A stretch of 11,187 nucleotides of DNA, from positions 1-11,187 of the forward strand of contig JAATGD010000001.1 in the NCBI GenBank assembly GCA_015654965.1, given 5' to 3'. Every line of letters begins with the position of its first letter. The stretch's first letter is position 1. This DNA comes from Hyphomicrobiales bacterium. Lineage in GTDB: Bacteria > Pseudomonadota > Alphaproteobacteria > Rhizobiales > Rhizobiaceae. This document shows, piece by piece, positions 1 to 6,333 of the stretch. A program made the position numbers and the translations under genes. The notes under the pieces are model-generated. The model did no database searches, had not been told where the DNA came from, and saw only the letters and a program-made list of their open reading frames with translations.

Positions 1-349
1 CCGAGACGAGGATTTCGCGGCACAGGATGATGATCGCCGCCCACAGCGTCCAGCCTGCAATGGTGCCGTCAGCGGCCAGCAGAAGCAGGCAGGCCGACAC
101 CAGCAATTTGTCGGCAATGGGGTCGAGCATGCGGCCGATGGTCGAGGTCTGTTTCCATATACGCGCCAGATAGCCATCCAGAAAATCGGTAATGCTGGCA
201 ATGACGAAGAGGGCCAGCGCCGTCCAGCGGGCAAAATCACTCGATTCGAGGCGTCCCTCGATAAAAAAGCACAACACCACCAGCGGCACGGCGATAATCC
301 GGCCATAAGTCAGAATATTGGGCAATGAGAGGGTATGTTTGTTCTGCAT
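1..349 (-). CDS. pgsA: CDP-diacylglycerol-glycerol-3-phosphate 3-phosphatidyltransferase, N-terminal part
   Basis: PgsA transfers a phosphatidyl group from CDP-diacylglycerol to glycerol-3-phosphate, the committed step to phosphatidylglycerol and cardiolipin, in the inner membrane. The first 116 codons are visible; the C-terminus lies beyond the left edge. The translation begins MQNKHTLSLPNILTYGR, the usual PgsA opening (short polar start, then LPNxLTxxR). It then carries the complete CDP-alcohol phosphatidyltransferase signature D-x2-D-G-x2-A-R-x8-G-x3-D-x3-D (begins DFLDGYLAR, ends GRMLDPIAD), flanked by hydrophobic helices. The ATG at 349-347 is preceded by a GGAG-type ribosome binding site about 5 bases upstream. 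It follows uvrC on the same strand after 118 bases, so it may be read from the uvrC transcript or from its own promoter in that gap. Among related enzymes, phosphatidylserine or phosphatidylcholine synthase is less likely because the N-terminus is PgsA-like. Confidence 0.93.
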   Translation of the reverse strand, partial: MQNKHTLSLPNILTYGRIIAVPLVVLCFFIEGRLESSDFARWTALALFVIASITDFLDGYLARIWKQTSTIGRMLDPIADKLLVSACLLLLAADGTIAGWTLWAAIIILCREILVS

Positions 350-467
350 AGCTCCGCCGTGTCCAGTTATCGCGCACATCATCAGGGATAGCACATAAAA
401 TCAACATCTGCGCCTGTGATGAGAGCAAGCGCGTGTCGTTTGTAAGACTATCCCGGACAAAATTATC

Positions 468-2534
468 TTACCGTTCATGAAAATGATCGTGAATGGTGCG
501 CGCCATCGCCTCCGATATGCCGTCGATCTGCATCAGGTCCTCGATCGCCGCCCGCGAAACCGCTTTTGCGGTGCCGAAATGATGCAGCAAAGCGCGTTTG
601 CGCGAGGGACCGATTCCCCCGATTTCATCGAGCGGGTTCCTGATCATATCTTTCTTGCGCCGCGCACGATGGGTGCCGATGGCAAAACGGTGCGCTTCAT
701 CGCGCAGGCGCTGGATAAAATAAAGCACCGGATCGCGTGGCGGCAGGGTAAAGGGCTGTTTGCCCTCGACAAAAAAGCGCTCTCGTCCGGCCTCGCGGTC
801 TACGCCCTTGGCAATGCCGATGGCGTTGACGAGATGCGCAATCCCCATTTCAGTCAGCATCTGCCGCACCACGCCAACCTGTCCCTGACCGCCATCGATC
901 AGGATGACATCGGGCCATGCCGGAAACGTGTCGCTGTTTTCCGTTTCATTTAATGGCTCTGGCGCGCCGTGTTCTTTCACCAGCCGCGAAAAGCGCCGCT
1001 CGATACCCTCACGCATCATGCCGAAATCATCGCCCGGTGTAATGTCGGTCGAGCGGATATTGACCTTGCGATACTGGTTTTTGACAAAGCCTTCAGGCCC
1101 CGCCACGATCATGCCGCCGACCGCATTGGTGCCCATGATATGCGAATTGTCATAGACTTCGATGCGGCGCGGCGTGTGCGCAAGACCAAAGGTTTCGGCC
1201 ATGCCCTTTAACAATCGCGCCTGCGACGAGGTTTCCGCGAGGCGTCTTCCCAGTGCTTCGCGGGCATTGGTCAGCGCGTGATCGACCAGTTCCTTCTTCT
1301 CACCGCGCTGCGGCACGGTGACATGCACTTTGTGACCGGCGCGGCTGGACAGCGCGTCAGCGATCAGTGTCTGCTCCTCAACGTTTTCCGATAAAAGCAG
1401 CAGGCGCGGACAGGGTTTGTCGTCGTAAAATTGCGACAGGAACGCGTTCAGAACCTCTGCGGTGCCAAGCGAGCTGTCGGCTTTTGGAAAATAGGCGCGA
1501 TTACCCCAGTTCTGGCCGGTGCGGAAGAAAAAGACCTGAATACAGGTCATGCCACCTTCCTGATGGATGGCAAACACATCGGCTTCCTCGACGGTCTGCG
1601 GATTGATGCCCTGATGCGATTGCACATGCGACAGCGCTGCAAGGCGGTCGCGATAGACGGCGGCGTGCTCGAAATCGAGATTGTCGGATGCCGCCTGCAT
1701 GGCAATTGTCAGATGTTCTTTCACCGACTGGCTTTTGCCCGAAAGGAACGCCTTGGCCTCATCGACCAGTTCGCCATAATCAGCGTCGCTGATTTCATAG
1801 GTGCAGGGACCCGAGCAGCGTTTGATCTGGTAGAGGAGACAAGGGCGGGTTCTCGCCTCGAAAACCGAATCGGTACAGGTGCGCAACAAAAAGGCGCGCT
1901 GAAGCGCATTGATGGTGCGATTGACCGCACCGGGAGAGGCAAAGGGGCCGAAATAATCGCCCTTGCGCGAGCGTGCGCCGCGATGCTTGAAAATGCCGGG
2001 GGCGCGATGGTCGCCGGTCAGCAGAATATAGGGGAATGATTTGTCGTCGCGCAAAAGCACGTTAAAGCGCGGGCGCAAACGCTTGATGAGATTGGCTTCC
2101 AGCAGAAGCGCTTCGGTTTCCGTGCGCGTGACGACGAATTCCATCATCACCGTCTCACCGATCATCCGGGTAATGCGGTTGGAATGGCCAACGCCGCGGG
2201 CATAATTGGATACGCGTTTTTTAAGACTGCGCGCCTTGCCGACATAAAGCACATCACCCGCGCTGTTGAACATGCGATAGACGCCGGGATTGTTCGGCAG
2301 TCTTTTGACAAAGGCGTTGATGATATCCTGCCCGCTCAGGCCTTTGGTGTCAGGCAATCCGTCCGATGAATCCCACTGGATGGAATCGGTGGCAGAGACA
2401 GGCGCTGGCTCGTCATCGAGAGAATCATCGTCCGTATCGCCGATGAGAAGGCCGGCAACATCCTGTCCCTCGCCGACTGTTTCATCGCCGGAGGGGGTAA
2501 AAGGATCGTCAGGATCGTTGCGTTTTCGGCTCAT
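468..2534 (-). CDS. uvrC: UvrABC excinuclease subunit C
   Basis: UvrC makes the 3' and then the 5' incision around a bulky DNA lesion after UvrA/UvrB loading. In 688-residue numbering: a weakly conserved acidic extension (about 1-70); a GIY-YIG nuclease domain (about 80-160, NNPGVYRMF and VLYVGKA); a cysteine set at 220, 232, 240 and 244; a UvrB-binding UVR motif (about 270-305); an RNase H-like nuclease with candidate catalytic D462 (VYDNSH), D547 (VILIDGG) and H615 (RDEAHRF); and paired helix-hairpin-helix motifs at the C-terminus (DEIGGIGPSRK, QIDGISEAMA). The frame stays open to 2567, but I chose the ATG at 2534-2532 (MSRKRND) because an AGGA box lies about 8 bases before it and it overlaps the upstream reductase's stop codon as ATGA. 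That overlap implies translational coupling. Nothing is truncated, and no catalytic residue appears to be missing. Confidence 0.97.
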   Translation of the reverse strand: MSRKRNDPDDPFTPSGDETVGEGQDVAGLLIGDTDDDSLDDEPAPVSATDSIQWDSSDGLPDTKGLSGQDIINAFVKRLPNNPGVYRMFNSAGDVLYVGKARSLKKRVSNYARGVGHSNRITRMIGETVMMEFVVTRTETEALLLEANLIKRLRPRFNVLLRDDKSFPYILLTGDHRAPGIFKHRGARSRKGDYFGPFASPGAVNRTINALQRAFLLRTCTDSVFEARTRPCLLYQIKRCSGPCTYEISDADYGELVDEAKAFLSGKSQSVKEHLTIAMQAASDNLDFEHAAVYRDRLAALSHVQSHQGINPQTVEEADVFAIHQEGGMTCIQVFFFRTGQNWGNRAYFPKADSSLGTAEVLNAFLSQFYDDKPCPRLLLLSENVEEQTLIADALSSRAGHKVHVTVPQRGEKKELVDHALTNAREALGRRLAETSSQARLLKGMAETFGLAHTPRRIEVYDNSHIMGTNAVGGMIVAGPEGFVKNQYRKVNIRSTDITPGDDFGMMREGIERRFSRLVKEHGAPEPLNETENSDTFPAWPDVILIDGGQGQVGVVRQMLTEMGIAHLVNAIGIAKGVDREAGRERFFVEGKQPFTLPPRDPVLYFIQRLRDEAHRFAIGTHRARRKKDMIRNPLDEIGGIGPSRKRALLHHFGTAKAVSRAAIEDLMQIDGISEAMARTIHDHFHER

Positions 2535-3325
2535 TCGGTAATTCCTGCTATATCGGGCGTCTCCCATGCCAGATGCTGACCGCCATCGAGCGCGATCATC
2601 TGTCCGGTGATGGAGCGATTCTCCCAGAAATAGCGTAGTGTACGGCCAAATTCCGGCAAGGCCGGTGCGCGCTTTAACGCAAGTCTACTGACTTGTTTGT
2701 CAAAATCCCCTACTTGCTGGCGTTCACTGGGTAGCGTCGGGCCGGGTGCAATGGCATTGACGCGAATGCGTGGCGCCAGTGCCTGTGCCAGTGTGCGCGT
2801 GGCGTTCCACAGTGCGGTTTTCGACAATGTATAAGAGAAGAAGTGCGGATTGAGCTTCCATACGCGCTGGTCGATGATGTTGACGATCAGCCCTTCCTGA
2901 TTGTCCGGCAGCGCCTTGGCCATTTCCTCAGCCAGCAGCACCGGCGCCTTGAGGTGGACGGCAAAATGCTTGTCCCACAGTGCCATATCAAGGCTGCCCA
3001 CGCGATCATCTTCAAACAGCGATGCATTGTTGACCAGAATGCGGATCGGCCCGATCTGACGTGCGGCTTCGCGCAGGAGATTACGCACATCGCCCTCCGA
3101 TTCGAGATCGGCTTTCACGATGCAAGCGGTGCCGCCGCGCTCGGTAATGCTGTCTGCCAGCGCTTTGGCGCGCTCTTCCGAGCGGTTGAAATGGATAGCC
3201 ACCGGAAAACCATGGTTCGCCAAGTCTTCAACGATGGCTTTTCCAATGCGTCGAGCGCCGCCCGTCACCAGAACAGGACATTTTGCAGCCGCATCGGATT
3301 GCTGATCGTTGAACACGGTAAACAC
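2531..3325 (-). CDS. SDR-family oxidoreductase with pteridine-reductase (PTR1/FolM)-like active site
   Basis: A 264-residue NADPH-type short-chain dehydrogenase/reductase, probably cytoplasmic. The Rossmann nucleotide-binding motif is TGGARRIG (residues 21-28), with Arg where classical SDRs have a Gly. HFNRS (45-49) resembles the NADPH-phosphate-binding HxxRS of pteridine reductases. NNAS is at 99-102. The usual catalytic Ser is replaced by Asp152, followed by Tyr165 and Lys169; the D-x12-Y-x3-K spacing is that of PTR1 (D181, Y194, K198). A pterin or dihydromonapterin reductase role as in FolM is therefore the best guess, but the substrate is not proven. Translation probably starts at a GTG (3325-3323) behind a weak purine-rich stretch; another in-frame GTG lies three codons on. 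Its TGA overlaps the uvrC ATG, so the two are co-expressed, with the SDR first. Confidence 0.88.
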   Translation of the reverse strand: MFTVFNDQQSDAAAKCPVLVTGGARRIGKAIVEDLANHGFPVAIHFNRSEERAKALADSITERGGTACIVKADLESEGDVRNLLREAARQIGPIRILVNNASLFEDDRVGSLDMALWDKHFAVHLKAPVLLAEEMAKALPDNQEGLIVNIIDQRVWKLNPHFFSYTLSKTALWNATRTLAQALAPRIRVNAIAPGPTLPSERQQVGDFDKQVSRLALKRAPALPEFGRTLRYFWENRSITGQMIALDGGQHLAWETPDIAGITE

Positions 3326-3692
3326 TTTCTTATCGAGTTTCGCTTGTCGTTTTCATGCCATTTCGTGGAAGAAATTGCAGCCACAAACAATGCCGTGACC
3401 GATCAAAAAATACGAAAAAACAATGATATCAAAAACTTCCGAAGAAGCCGGGAGAGGATATTCTGTCTTTAAGCCACGCGCATCCGCTCATATAGGCGCG
3501 ACAGGCCGCCGTTGCCAGAATGCAACATCGCATTTTTGCCGTTTTCTTGACAGGGTTTCTTCACAGAAGCGGGCATTTGGTGCCGCAATTAGCAACGATA
3601 TGTCCACTCATCAGCACGGCAGAGGCAAGCCACTCCCGACACTGCCTGCCCGATAAGGGACCGTGCGAAACATGAATAATAAGGAGAATGCA
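3326..3692. promoter_or_regulatory. Gene-free divergent region upstream of omp25 and of the SDR-uvrC unit
   Basis: These 367 bases separate the diverging SDR/uvrC genes (minus) and omp25 (plus) and must hold promoters for both. The half near the SDR is AT-rich (A-runs around 3400-3435). A perfect TTGACA at 3547-3552 could be a -35 box for omp25, but no good -10 lies at the proper spacing. A 5-bp inverted repeat (GTTGC/GCAAC, 3511-3526) is a possible operator. An AAGGAG ribosome binding site at 3681-3686 sits six bases before the omp25 ATG. Brucella omp25 is known to be controlled by BvrR/BvrS and CtrA. I found no clean TTAA-N7-TTAA CtrA box, only an isolated TTAA near 3470. The small ORFs here do not look like genes. 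Confidence 0.5.
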
Positions 3693-4334
3693 ATGCGCAC
3701 TCTTAAGTCTCTCGTAATCGCCTCGGCTGCGCTGCTGCCGTTCTCTGCAACCGCTTTTGCAGCAGATGCCATTCAGGAACAGCCTCCTGTTCCGGCTCCG
3801 GTCGAAATGGCTCCCCAGTATAGCTGGGCTGGCGGTTATACCGGTCTGTACCTCGGCTACGGCTGGAACAAGGTCAAGACCAGCACCGATGGCAGCATCA
3901 AGCCTGACGACTGGAAGGCTGGCGCTTATGCTGGCTGGAACTTCCAGCAGGACCAGTTCGTATACGGTGTTGAAGGTGACGCCGGTTATTCCTGGGCCAA
4001 GAAGTCCAAGAACGGTCTGGAAGCCAAGCAGGGCTTTGAAGGCTCGCTGCGTGGCCGTCTCGGCTACGACCTGAACCCGGTCCTGCCTTATGTAACCGCC
4101 GGTGTTGCCGGTTCGCAGGTCAAGCTTGACGATGGCGTCAGCGACGAAAGCAAGTTCCGCGTTGGCTGGACGGCTGGTGCCGGTCTGGAAGCCAAGCTGA
4201 CCGACAACATTCTGGGCCGCGTTGAATACCGCTACACCCAGTTCGGCAACAAGAACTATGATCTTGATACCGGTACGGTCCGCAACAAGCTCGACACCCA
4301 CGACATCCGCGTTGGCGTCGGCTACAAGTTCTGA
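3693..4334 (+). CDS. omp25: Outer-membrane beta-barrel protein Omp25
   Basis: A 213-residue major outer-membrane protein of the Brucella Omp25/Omp31 family, an eight-strand-type porin-like barrel. In Brucella it contributes to envelope stability and to modulation of host cytokine responses. The precursor starts MRTLKSLVIASAALLPF and has a signal peptide ending in AFA before ADAIQEQPP (cleavage about residue 23). A proline-rich linker follows, then SWAGGYTGLYLGYGWN, alternating aromatic/polar strands and the C-terminal GVGYKF with the terminal Phe required for barrel assembly. The length equals the 213 residues I remember for Brucella Omp25. In-frame GTG (3663) and ATG (3672) codons lie upstream, but the AAGGAG at 3681-3686 and the signal peptide fix the start at 3693. 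The gene stands alone and ends at a strong terminator. Compared with B. abortus Omp25 from memory, scattered changes such as VEMAPQ and SDGVSDESK-region differences suggest an Ochrobactrum-like relative. Confidence 0.95.
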   Translation: MRTLKSLVIASAALLPFSATAFAADAIQEQPPVPAPVEMAPQYSWAGGYTGLYLGYGWNKVKTSTDGSIKPDDWKAGAYAGWNFQQDQFVYGVEGDAGYSWAKKSKNGLEAKQGFEGSLRGRLGYDLNPVLPYVTAGVAGSQVKLDDGVSDESKFRVGWTAGAGLEAKLTDNILGRVEYRYTQFGNKNYDLDTGTVRNKLDTHDIRVGVGYKF

Positions 4335-4357
4335 TCGTTTGATCATCGAATGCAAGA

Positions 4358-4386
4358 AACCGGGCAGGCAACTGCCCGGTTTTTTG
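4358..4386 (+). terminator. Intrinsic terminator of omp25
   Basis: A perfect 10-bp stem (AACCGGGCAG at 4358-4367, CTGCCCGGTT at 4372-4381) closes a GCAA tetraloop and runs directly into a T tract (4380-4385). It lies 24 bases after the omp25 stop codon. Confidence 0.93.
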
Positions 4387-4410
4387 TTATCTGGAATAAG
4401 CCTGGAAGAT

Positions 4411-4436
4411 AAAAACCCCGGCGATTGACCGGGGTT
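4411..4436 (-). terminator. Intrinsic terminator of the minus-strand GST-side gene set
   Basis: An 8-bp stem (AACCCCGG at 4414-4421, CCGGGGTT at 4429-4436) with a 7-base loop. Read on the minus strand it ends in a T run (the A run 4411-4415 on the plus strand), 12 bases past the GST stop. It faces the omp25 terminator, so the two convergent units each carry their own. Confidence 0.82.
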
Positions 4437-4447
4437 ATGATTTTCTG

Positions 4448-5047
4448 TCAGGCTTTTGGAAGCAGTTCGGAAAGTTCTGGATGCAGTTCTTGAAAGCGCT
4501 TGATCCAGCGCTTGAGTTTCGGGCGTCCGCGCTCCCATTTGCCATCAAAACGCAGGGCCAGATAACCGAGCACCGCCGCAACCGCGATATGGCCGCCATT
4601 CAGCTTTCCAGCGAGGCGGGGCGGGGCTTCATTCAACAGATCAAGTGCGCGTTCCGCCTTGCGCCATTGCAGATCAAGCCACGGCTGATGGATTTTTTCT
4701 TCCGGGCGCATGCGGCGTTCATAGACATGTGCAAGCAGCACATCGGAAAGCCCGTCGGCAATAGCTTCATAGCGTTCCGCATCGGTGCGCTTTTCGGCAT
4801 TGCGCGGGAAGAGTTTGTTGCCGGAAACGCGGTTGAGATATTGCGTAATGGCGCGGCTGTCGAAGATCGCCTTGCCGTCATCGGTGACAAGCGTCGGAAT
4901 CTTGCCCAGCGGATTGGCGCTGATCAGGATTTCAGGCTCATCTCCGGTATTGACGACCACGCTCTCGAAAGCAATTCCGGTATAGTGCGCTGCCATGCGC
5001 ACCTTGGCGCTATAGGGCGAGGCGGGCGAATAGAGTATCTGCGTCAT
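4448..5047 (-). CDS. Glutathione S-transferase family protein
   Basis: A 199-residue soluble GST-fold protein, presumably conjugating or reducing electrophiles with glutathione in the cytoplasm. The N-terminal thioredoxin-like domain (about 1-78) begins MTQILYSPASPYSAKVR, with Ser7, Ser10 and Ser13 as candidate glutathione-activating residues. It contains the cis-Pro motif GKIPTL (Pro51) and the glutathione-binding Asp63-Ser64 in IFDSRAITQYL. A helical C-terminal domain (about 85-199) follows, rich in Trp, Arg and Lys. Length is typical of bacterial GSTs. The ATG at 5047-5045 has an AGGA box six bases upstream. It is the last of three same-strand genes, 24 bases after the RNase T2 stop, and is followed by a terminator. 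The exact GST class and substrate cannot be told from the sequence; a glutathione-dependent reductase or isomerase is possible. Confidence 0.9.
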   Translation of the reverse strand: MTQILYSPASPYSAKVRMAAHYTGIAFESVVVNTGDEPEILISANPLGKIPTLVTDDGKAIFDSRAITQYLNRVSGNKLFPRNAEKRTDAERYEAIADGLSDVLLAHVYERRMRPEEKIHQPWLDLQWRKAERALDLLNEAPPRLAGKLNGGHIAVAAVLGYLALRFDGKWERGRPKLKRWIKRFQELHPELSELLPKA

Positions 5048-5055
5048 ATAAAATC

Positions 5056-5087
5056 CTAGCGGTTTGCAGGCCTAACGATTTGCAGGC
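5056..5087. repeat. 16-bp imperfect tandem duplication at the RNase T2-GST junction
   Basis: Two directly adjacent 16-base copies (5072-5087 and 5056-5071) agree at 14 of 16 positions. On the minus strand they read GCCTGCAAATCGTTAG and GCCTGCAAACCGCTAG. The first copy encodes the last RNase T2 residues and its TAG stop. The second copy is the spacer, and its final TAG plus the next bases forms the AGGA ribosome binding site of the GST gene. Confidence 0.85.
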
Positions 5088-5755
5088 AAAGAGATCGAAT
5101 GGCTGCGACAGGAACCGCGATCGACCTGCTGGCAGGCGCGGAACTGCAAATCCTTGCTCATGCAGATGCGCACTTCCTGAAGGTAATTGCGCTGGCAGGT
5201 GATGGAAATGCCCGCGGGCGTCAAGCCGGGATTGGCGGCGATGAAAGCCTTTTCGACCAGCGCCGGATCGACACGGCGGTCATCGTCCACATTGCGCAAG
5301 GCTGGCGGGATGGTGACCGCCTCATAAGCATTGCGCAGGGTGGCGAAATAATCATCCTGCGAAAGACCCGAACAGCTTCCATGCTTGCGCCATTCATGCG
5401 CGACCAGCCCGGCGGCAGGCATGATATCGGAAAGGCTGGAAATGATCGGGCGCGGCACATAGCCGCCGCGGCTGCCCGAGCCATCAAGGCTGCAATTGGA
5501 CGGATAGCCATATTCATTCTGCGGCCACAGTCCATGCGCGACAAAGCCGAAAGGACGGCTTGAGCCGCATTGCTGGCGGTTGGCGCGGGGTCCTTCCAAT
5601 GTGCAATAGCTCGGCGACCATGACAGCGAGAGGACATAGAAGTCGAAATCACCCGGCTCGTCGCGATCCCGGTCGTCAGCCTGCGCATGAGCTGCAAACA
5701 ACACCAGAATCAGCGAAAACAGGGCGCTTGCGATCGCGTTCACTCGGAACGTCAT
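5072..5755 (-). CDS. Secreted or periplasmic ribonuclease T2 family protein
   Basis: An endoribonuclease of the T2 family, which cleaves single-stranded RNA through a 2',3'-cyclic phosphate, exported by a signal peptide. In 227-residue numbering: signal peptide about 1-26 (hydrophobic core ALFSLILVLF, cleavage near AQA-DD), a short charged linker (DDRDRDEPGD), the typical opening YVLSLSWSPSYC, active-site motif CAS1 FVAHGLWPQ (His74), and CAS2 HEWRKHGSC (His120, Glu121, Lys124, His125). All expected catalytic residues are present. Cys51, 63, 88 and 128 plus several C-terminal cysteines fit a disulfide-bonded exported enzyme. I chose the ATG at 5755-5753; a TTG one codon earlier is also in frame. 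The start lies eight bases after the stop of the exported Cys protein and has no strong ribosome binding site, suggesting coupling to it. The likely role is periplasmic RNA scavenging; a role against host RNA is speculation. Confidence 0.94.
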   Translation of the reverse strand: MTFRVNAIASALFSLILVLFAAHAQADDRDRDEPGDFDFYVLSLSWSPSYCTLEGPRANRQQCGSSRPFGFVAHGLWPQNEYGYPSNCSLDGSGSRGGYVPRPIISSLSDIMPAAGLVAHEWRKHGSCSGLSQDDYFATLRNAYEAVTIPPALRNVDDDRRVDPALVEKAFIAANPGLTPAGISITCQRNYLQEVRICMSKDLQFRACQQVDRGSCRSHSISLPANR

Positions 5756-5763
5756 CAAAAAAC

Positions 5764-6234
5764 TCAGCGCAGAACGCGGCAGCTTGGCGCGTCATAGACG
5801 TACCAGCGGTCAAAACCTTCAACGCAGAATTCGACATTGCGGCCCACACCGACAAAGCCCTGACCTTCCTCGATCAGATACCAGACCGAACGATACTGGC
5901 CATCGCTCAAGACGGCTGTCGCCTTGCAATAGGTGCGTTCGATTTCGGCCGGATTGGTCTTGGGTTCATAGCGATTGAGGCGTACATCGCTCATCGCGGT
6001 GATGCCGACCTGCGGCAGTTCCGGCACATGGCGCACCTGATAGCCGAAGCGGGAGACGACGGAGCGCAACACGCTTTGCTGACTGCAAACGGTGTTGTCG
6101 GAAACAGCAGGTGCTGAGGTGATATAATCGGCGGCGCTTGCGGGCAGGGCGGCAAGGCTGAGGCAAAGCGCGGATGCACCGAGAACTGCCGTGCGGGTAA
6201 ATCCTGCGATGCGGTTGCCTGAATTGATCTGCAT
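5764..6234 (-). CDS. Exported conserved hypothetical protein with four cysteines
   Basis: I do not recognise a named family. The 156-residue product has a signal peptide (about 1-35: basic start, hydrophobic core, PASA-ADY cleavage) and a mature part of about 120 residues. There is no membrane segment after it. The mature part has exactly four Cys (50, 103, 137, 152), which could form two disulfides in the periplasm. Aromatic-rich stretches near the C-terminus (RSVWYLIEEGQGFVGVG, GFDRWYVYD) look like a small beta-rich domain. The Cys in the signal region (24) is not in a lipobox. The ATG at 6234-6232 has an AGGAT box about seven bases upstream. It is the first gene of the unit that continues into RNase T2 with only eight bases between, so it may share a process or compartment with that nuclease. 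A link as helper or inhibitor is only an inference. Confidence 0.8.
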   Translation of the reverse strand: MQINSGNRIAGFTRTAVLGASALCLSLAALPASAADYITSAPAVSDNTVCSQQSVLRSVVSRFGYQVRHVPELPQVGITAMSDVRLNRYEPKTNPAEIERTYCKATAVLSDGQYRSVWYLIEEGQGFVGVGRNVEFCVEGFDRWYVYDAPSCRVLR

Positions 6235-6333
6235 TTTTCTATCCTGTCCCGAATGCCGACGTAAATGTCAGGCCCTTATCTCATGAAGCCGAAGCCATTA
6301 TTGGGTGCAGTTTCTTTCAACTGGTCGAAAGGG

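Noticed and set aside
237..428. A 63-codon minus-strand open frame overlapping the pgsA start
   Set aside because: It is in another frame from pgsA, whose N-terminus and catalytic motif are unambiguous; no features support it.
1431..2039. A 202-codon plus-strand open frame inside uvrC
   Set aside because: It overlaps conserved UvrC domains on the other strand and resembles no family; a shadow frame.
3547..3575. A complete omp25 promoter built on TTGACA at 3547
   Set aside because: The bases at 16-18 spacing (CGGGCA region) do not resemble a -10 box, so I report only the -35-like match.
3423..3656. A 77-codon plus-strand open frame just before omp25
   Set aside because: No ribosome binding site, no recognisable domain or signal peptide, and a composition unlike the neighbouring genes. 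It lies in the region expected to hold the omp25 promoter.
3561..4538. A 325-codon minus-strand open frame antisense to omp25
   Set aside because: It covers omp25 and both terminators, its product has no recognisable domain, and the plus strand encodes a clear Omp25. It arises from a stop-poor opposite frame.
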